DNA of 8,600 nucleotides from Methanomicrobiales archaeon (lineage in GTDB: Archaea; Halobacteriota; Methanomicrobia; Methanomicrobiales; JACTUA01). Positions 5,588-8,600 of this stretch are shown in pieces. Every line of letters starts with the position of its first letter. The first letter of the stretch is position 1. A program made the position numbers and the translations under genes. The stretch spans positions 1-8,600 of the forward strand of contig JAJRCO010000252.1 of the NCBI GenBank assembly GCA_028678905.1, given 5' to 3'. The notes below the pieces were generated by a model. It was not told where the DNA came from. It ran no database searches and saw nothing but the letters and a program-made list of their open reading frames with translations.

Positions 5588-6590
5588 GAACATCTCCAAA
5601 AAGCTGCCGATAATGGGAAAACGTATACCCGCTTCCGGTCATCCCCCGGAGCAGATCGTGCCGGATACGATCCACCGTCTCCTGATCAATGACCACTGAC
5701 CGGTGCGCATCCAGGAGTGGATAGGGATATCCGGGTAATCTGCCGTCATCCGCATATCCTGCCAGCAGCTGCATCGTTTCATGGACCGATTGTTCATCCT
5801 GATCCAGTGGAAGCTCCAGCTTGAGGGTGACCGCCGCGTGGGGATGCAATTTTACGATATACAAATCCCCATGCTGCCATTGCCTAAACTGCATGTGGTC
5901 AAGGATTTTCGTCTCTATCCGGATCCACCAGGGAGGAAGAACTCCCGCTCGGGATGCCAGCCCTTCTGCGGCGGGGATGAGCGGAATCCCGCCACCCCAG
6001 GTCGCCTCGGTGCGTTTAGCCACTGCAGCGAGGTGTACCTGCCGATTTTCGGCCGTTGCAATGATCTGCTGGAGAACCGGGTCATGGCTGGCATGGCTGA
6101 CGCGGAGAGCTCCGTCCAGGAGTACGAGTGATTCCGGAGCTTCCGTCTGCACCGCACGAAGAGCGACCCAGTATTCGAGGGTGTCGCGAAGCACGGAGGC
6201 CGGACCATGGGGATCATCATGATCGAGAGGGGTAAGGGGATCGTTCTCAAAACACTCCCAATAAAGAGCGGGAAAATCCGGGTTTTCCGACTCCGGCCCG
6301 AGCAGGGAGAGAAGGAGCGGCGTGAGGAGACGATGAGTCCCTGATTCCTGCATGGTGCTTCGCCCGGCCCGAATTGCCGCGACGGAGAAACTTCCTCCTT
6401 CCAGAACAAGCGAACTGCTCCCGTCTATTCCGGTCACAGTGCCACGGATTCCCGGTTCGAGTGCCTGGAATGCAGAGGAATCCAGCCCGCTTTGCTCCTG
6501 GAACCGTTCCACTATATCCCCGGGAAGGAAATTCCGGATCCGGTACAGGGTTTTATCTACCGATTCCTGGTAGGGGTCGCCGGAGGGCAT
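5565..6590 (-). CDS. nurA: NurA: 5'-3' nuclease partner of HerA
   Basis: A 341-residue NurA-domain nuclease with an RNase H-like fold. It is expected to act as a dimer threaded by the HerA hexamer, degrading the 5' strand at DNA ends to leave 3' single strands. Candidate catalytic residues by family pattern are D56 in GIDGSSS (54-60), E139 in RDTLEY (135-140), D159 in LVLLDGAL (155-162), and Y288 with H296 in GYPYPLLDAH (287-296). The Tyr/His spacing of 8 agrees with that of the characterised Sulfolobus enzyme as I recall it. The ATG at 6588-6590 is preceded by GGGAGG (6603-6608), with a 12-base spacer. It starts 4 bases after the rad50 stop and overlaps herA at its 3' end. It is co-transcribed with both, which supports the assignment independently of the motifs. 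Confidence 0.92.
   Translation of the reverse strand: MPSGDPYQESVDKTLYRIRNFLPGDIVERFQEQSGLDSSAFQALEPGIRGTVTGIDGSSSLVLEGGSFSVAAIRAGRSTMQESGTHRLLTPLLLSLLGPESENPDFPALYWECFENDPLTPLDHDDPHGPASVLRDTLEYWVALRAVQTEAPESLVLLDGALRVSHASHDPVLQQIIATAENRQVHLAAVAKRTEATWGGGIPLIPAAEGLASRAGVLPPWWIRIETKILDHMQFRQWQHGDLYIVKLHPHAAVTLKLELPLDQDEQSVHETMQLLAGYADDGRLPGYPYPLLDAHRSVVIDQETVDRIRHDLLRGMTGSGYTFSHYRQLFGDVHDEFRKY
5591..5597 (-). promoter_or_regulatory. Ribosome binding site of herA, inside nurA
   Basis: On the minus strand GGAGATG differs by one base from the ideal GGAGGTG. It lies inside the last codons of nurA. It excludes the TTG and ATG codons that overlap it (5597-5599 and 5591-5593) as likely starts and favours the tandem ATGs at 5582-5587. 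Confidence 0.6.
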
Positions 6591-6594
6591 GGTT

Positions 6595-8600
6595 TCAGCT
6601 CGCCTCCCGCACCACGCTGGTCTGATCGCTCTCCATCTCCACTACCAGCGTGCTGGCAAACTCACCCTGAATCTCCGGGATATGGGAGATAAGGATGATC
6701 TGTGGGAAGCGGGATTCCTGTGTTCGGAGTGCCCGGAGGAGGTTACCTCTTCTCTCCTCGTCCTGGCTTCCAAAGATCTCATCGAAAATCAGAAAGGTGC
6801 TATCGTGAATCTGGTGGAGCTCGGCCAGATAGTGAGAGAGCGCGATACGCAGGGCTACAGCGATGTCATCCTGTTCGCCACCGCTGAACCGCTCGATAGG
6901 GAAGTCGTTATCCATATCGCTGACGCGGAGGTTGAACTCGGTATCCAGCAGAACCTGTTCGTATCTTCCACCCGTGATGACGGACAGGATCTCGCCTGCG
7001 GTCTGCTCAATCTGCACCCTCACCACCTGCATCAAGTAGGTAACGTAATCCGAGATGGTGCTTCTGGTCAGTTTGAGCAGGCGGGTCTCTTCGAGCAGAT
7101 CTGCCTGGTGCTGCTGTACTTCCAGGATCCGTCGTTGTACTTCCTGCAGATGGTTGAGGCTTTCGAGAATTTTTGCACTCCGCTCCCGATCCCGGGCGAG
7201 GTCGGCTTCTTTTTGAGTGCGCTCCTCCCGGAGATGCTGCAATTCGTCCTGCAGTACCTCCTCGGTTAAGGGATTGTAGGAGGAGTCTGCGAGCTCTTCG
7301 AGGATCCGGTTCCGCTCATTCTGTTTATCCCCCTCTTCCTGGAGGATAGCCTCCCGTTGCAGGCGAAGTACGGGAAGTGCGGCAATCATCCTTCCAGTCT
7401 CCTGGAAACGCCGGTATTTGGATTCGGTAGTCCGGATCTTTTGCTCAAGGATCGAAAATCCGGCTTCATCAAAGTCCAGATCATTGATCTGCCGTTCGAC
7501 CTGTTCTCTCTCTTCCAGCATCTGGACTCTCTCCTGGTCAAGTGACTGGCGATCCTGCACCAGGGATGTCCGCACCTTCTCCAGATCTCCCGTGGTCCGG
7601 ATCCGGGCGAGCTGCGGCCGAAATGCAGCGAGTCGTGACCTTTCCCGCTCATGACTTTCCAGGAGTTCACACGCATTTTCAGCCTTGCTCACCAGATCCC
7701 GGAGCCGATCCTCAAATTCCTTCTCTAGCTGGGGGTAGTGTTCTCCCAGACGCTGATGGCAGAGAGGGCACTCTCCGTCCTGGCCAGCCTTGCGAATATT
7801 CTCCCAATCGGAAAGGATTTTCACCCTCTCACGACCGCAGGCGTTCACTATTTCGTTAAGGCTCCCTGTCTGAAGAGCCAGTTCGTGCTCTTTCTCCTGA
7901 ATCCATCGACTCAGGGATGCATTTTCTAGTTCCAGTGGGCAGCCGCTCTGCGTCCGTATCTCTGCAATCAACACATTCTGCTGATCCAGGGTTTCGGAAT
8001 ATTCCCGCTCCTTTTCCTGAAGGTGTCTGGTTCTCCGCTCCAGATCCGCGAGACGTCTTCCCGTAAACACCCGTTCCTGTGCCAGACGATCAAACCGAGC
8101 TTTTACCTTCAGTGCCTGCTCGTATGTTTCCCTGTCCTGAGGATATCCTTCCACTTCCAGTTGTAACTGTTCATATTCTGCTGTCATTTTTTCAAGGGAG
8201 CCCAGCTGTTCCTCAAGGACAGTTTTTCGGCGGCGAAGCCCCTCCAGTTCCCTGTCTGCGGCATCCCTGCGCTCGGCGATCTGCATAAACCGGGATCTCT
8301 CGTGCTGAAATGCCTGCAGTTGTTTCTCCCCATTCCCGATCGTAATGATCAGGGCTTCGATCGCCTTTTGATGGGAGGAGATAGCTTTCTCCAGGTTAAT
8401 TCGAGATAACTCCAGCCTGGTGGGGTCTTCCTCTTCCAACAACCGGGTCAGCGTGGTTACCTCTCCGTCCAACCGATCCCTGGTATGCTCGGCCCGGTCT
8501 ATTCGTTCCTTTAGTATCGCCACGCTCTGTTCCTTGAGGTAATCGATGCCCAGGACTCGGCTGAACCATTCCCTCCGCTCACCGGGTCTGCTCTCCAGAA
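6595..8600 (-). CDS. rad50: Rad50 ATPase of the Mre11-Rad50 complex, N-terminus outside the window
   Basis: About 667 residues of an SMC-like double-strand-break repair ATPase. The frame stays open to the right edge. The first visible residues (ESRPGERREWFSRVLGIDYL) are the conserved end of the N-terminal ATPase lobe, so the GTG at 8521-8523 is an internal valine codon. Then come long Glu/Arg/Lys-rich heptad coiled coils interrupted by the zinc hook CPLC (codons 7759-7770), through which two Rad50 molecules join by Zn. The C-terminal ATPase lobe has the ABC signature FSGGEQ (6871-6888), Walker B LIFDE (6778-6792), D-loop GSQD (6760-6771) and the switch Ser-His (6682-6687). Walker A and Q-loop lie off the window. 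The gene leads nurA and herA. mre11, its nuclease partner, is expected just upstream, as in many archaeal clusters. Confidence 0.95.
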   Translation of the reverse strand, partial: LESRPGERREWFSRVLGIDYLKEQSVAILKERIDRAEHTRDRLDGEVTTLTRLLEEEDPTRLELSRINLEKAISSHQKAIEALIITIGNGEKQLQAFQHERSRFMQIAERRDAADRELEGLRRRKTVLEEQLGSLEKMTAEYEQLQLEVEGYPQDRETYEQALKVKARFDRLAQERVFTGRRLADLERRTRHLQEKEREYSETLDQQNVLIAEIRTQSGCPLELENASLSRWIQEKEHELALQTGSLNEIVNACGRERVKILSDWENIRKAGQDGECPLCHQRLGEHYPQLEKEFEDRLRDLVSKAENACELLESHERERSRLAAFRPQLARIRTTGDLEKVRTSLVQDRQSLDQERVQMLEEREQVERQINDLDFDEAGFSILEQKIRTTESKYRRFQETGRMIAALPVLRLQREAILQEEGDKQNERNRILEELADSSYNPLTEEVLQDELQHLREERTQKEADLARDRERSAKILESLNHLQEVQRRILEVQQHQADLLEETRLLKLTRSTISDYVTYLMQVVRVQIEQTAGEILSVITGGRYEQVLLDTEFNLRVSDMDNDFPIERFSGGEQDDIAVALRIALSHYLAELHQIHDSTFLIFDEIFGSQDEERRGNLLRALRTQESRFPQIILISHIPEIQGEFASTLVVEMESDQTSVVREAS

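Noticed and set aside
8521..8523. GTG as the start of rad50
   Set aside because: The frame continues without a stop to the window edge and encodes conserved Rad50 sequence upstream of this codon, so the gene is truncated by the window.

Overview
The window looks like part of the chromosome of a hydrogenotrophic, formate-using methanogenic archaeon. A genus in the order Methanomicrobiales is my best guess. The F420-dependent formate dehydrogenase, its FNT-family formate channel, the archaeal HerA/NurA/Rad50 repair genes, the GGAGG/GAGGTG ribosome binding sites and the T-tract terminators all fit this. No rRNA, tRNA, CRISPR array, insertion sequence or integrase is visible.

Left part (1-3746, plus strand): formate metabolism. 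The window opens inside fdhA (molybdopterin-binding C-terminus). It is followed two bases later by a complete fdhB, the F420-reducing iron-sulfur flavoprotein subunit. A T-rich terminator follows, then a 625-base spacer without an established gene. The spacer holds one plausible 54-residue small ORF (1771-1935), an AT-rich block, a 10-bp perfect palindrome, a candidate archaeal promoter and an 8-bp inverted repeat just before the ribosome binding site of fdhC. fdhC, the formate channel, therefore appears to have its own promoter instead of lying in an fdhCAB operon. Eight bases after fdhC is a small membrane-anchored OB-fold protein of unknown function. FdhC would import formate and FdhAB would oxidise it to CO2 while reducing F420 (and, by analogy with relatives, feeding heterodisulfide reductase).

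Middle (3747-3979): a 233-base convergent intergenic region with a 7-bp GC-rich hairpin and a T-tract for the opposing transcript.

Right part (3980-8600, minus strand): a compact DNA end-resection operon read right to left: rad50 (5' end outside the window), nurA, herA. rad50 and nurA are 4 bases apart, and nurA and herA overlap, so translation is probably coupled. mre11 is expected just beyond the right edge. Mre11-Rad50 opens double-strand ends, and the HerA hexameric translocase with the NurA nuclease resects the 5' strand for RadA-mediated recombination.

Nothing here is clearly a new system. The points most worth a second look are the unusual fdhB-fdhC spacer, with its small ORF and symmetric elements, and the membrane OB-fold protein coupled to fdhC.
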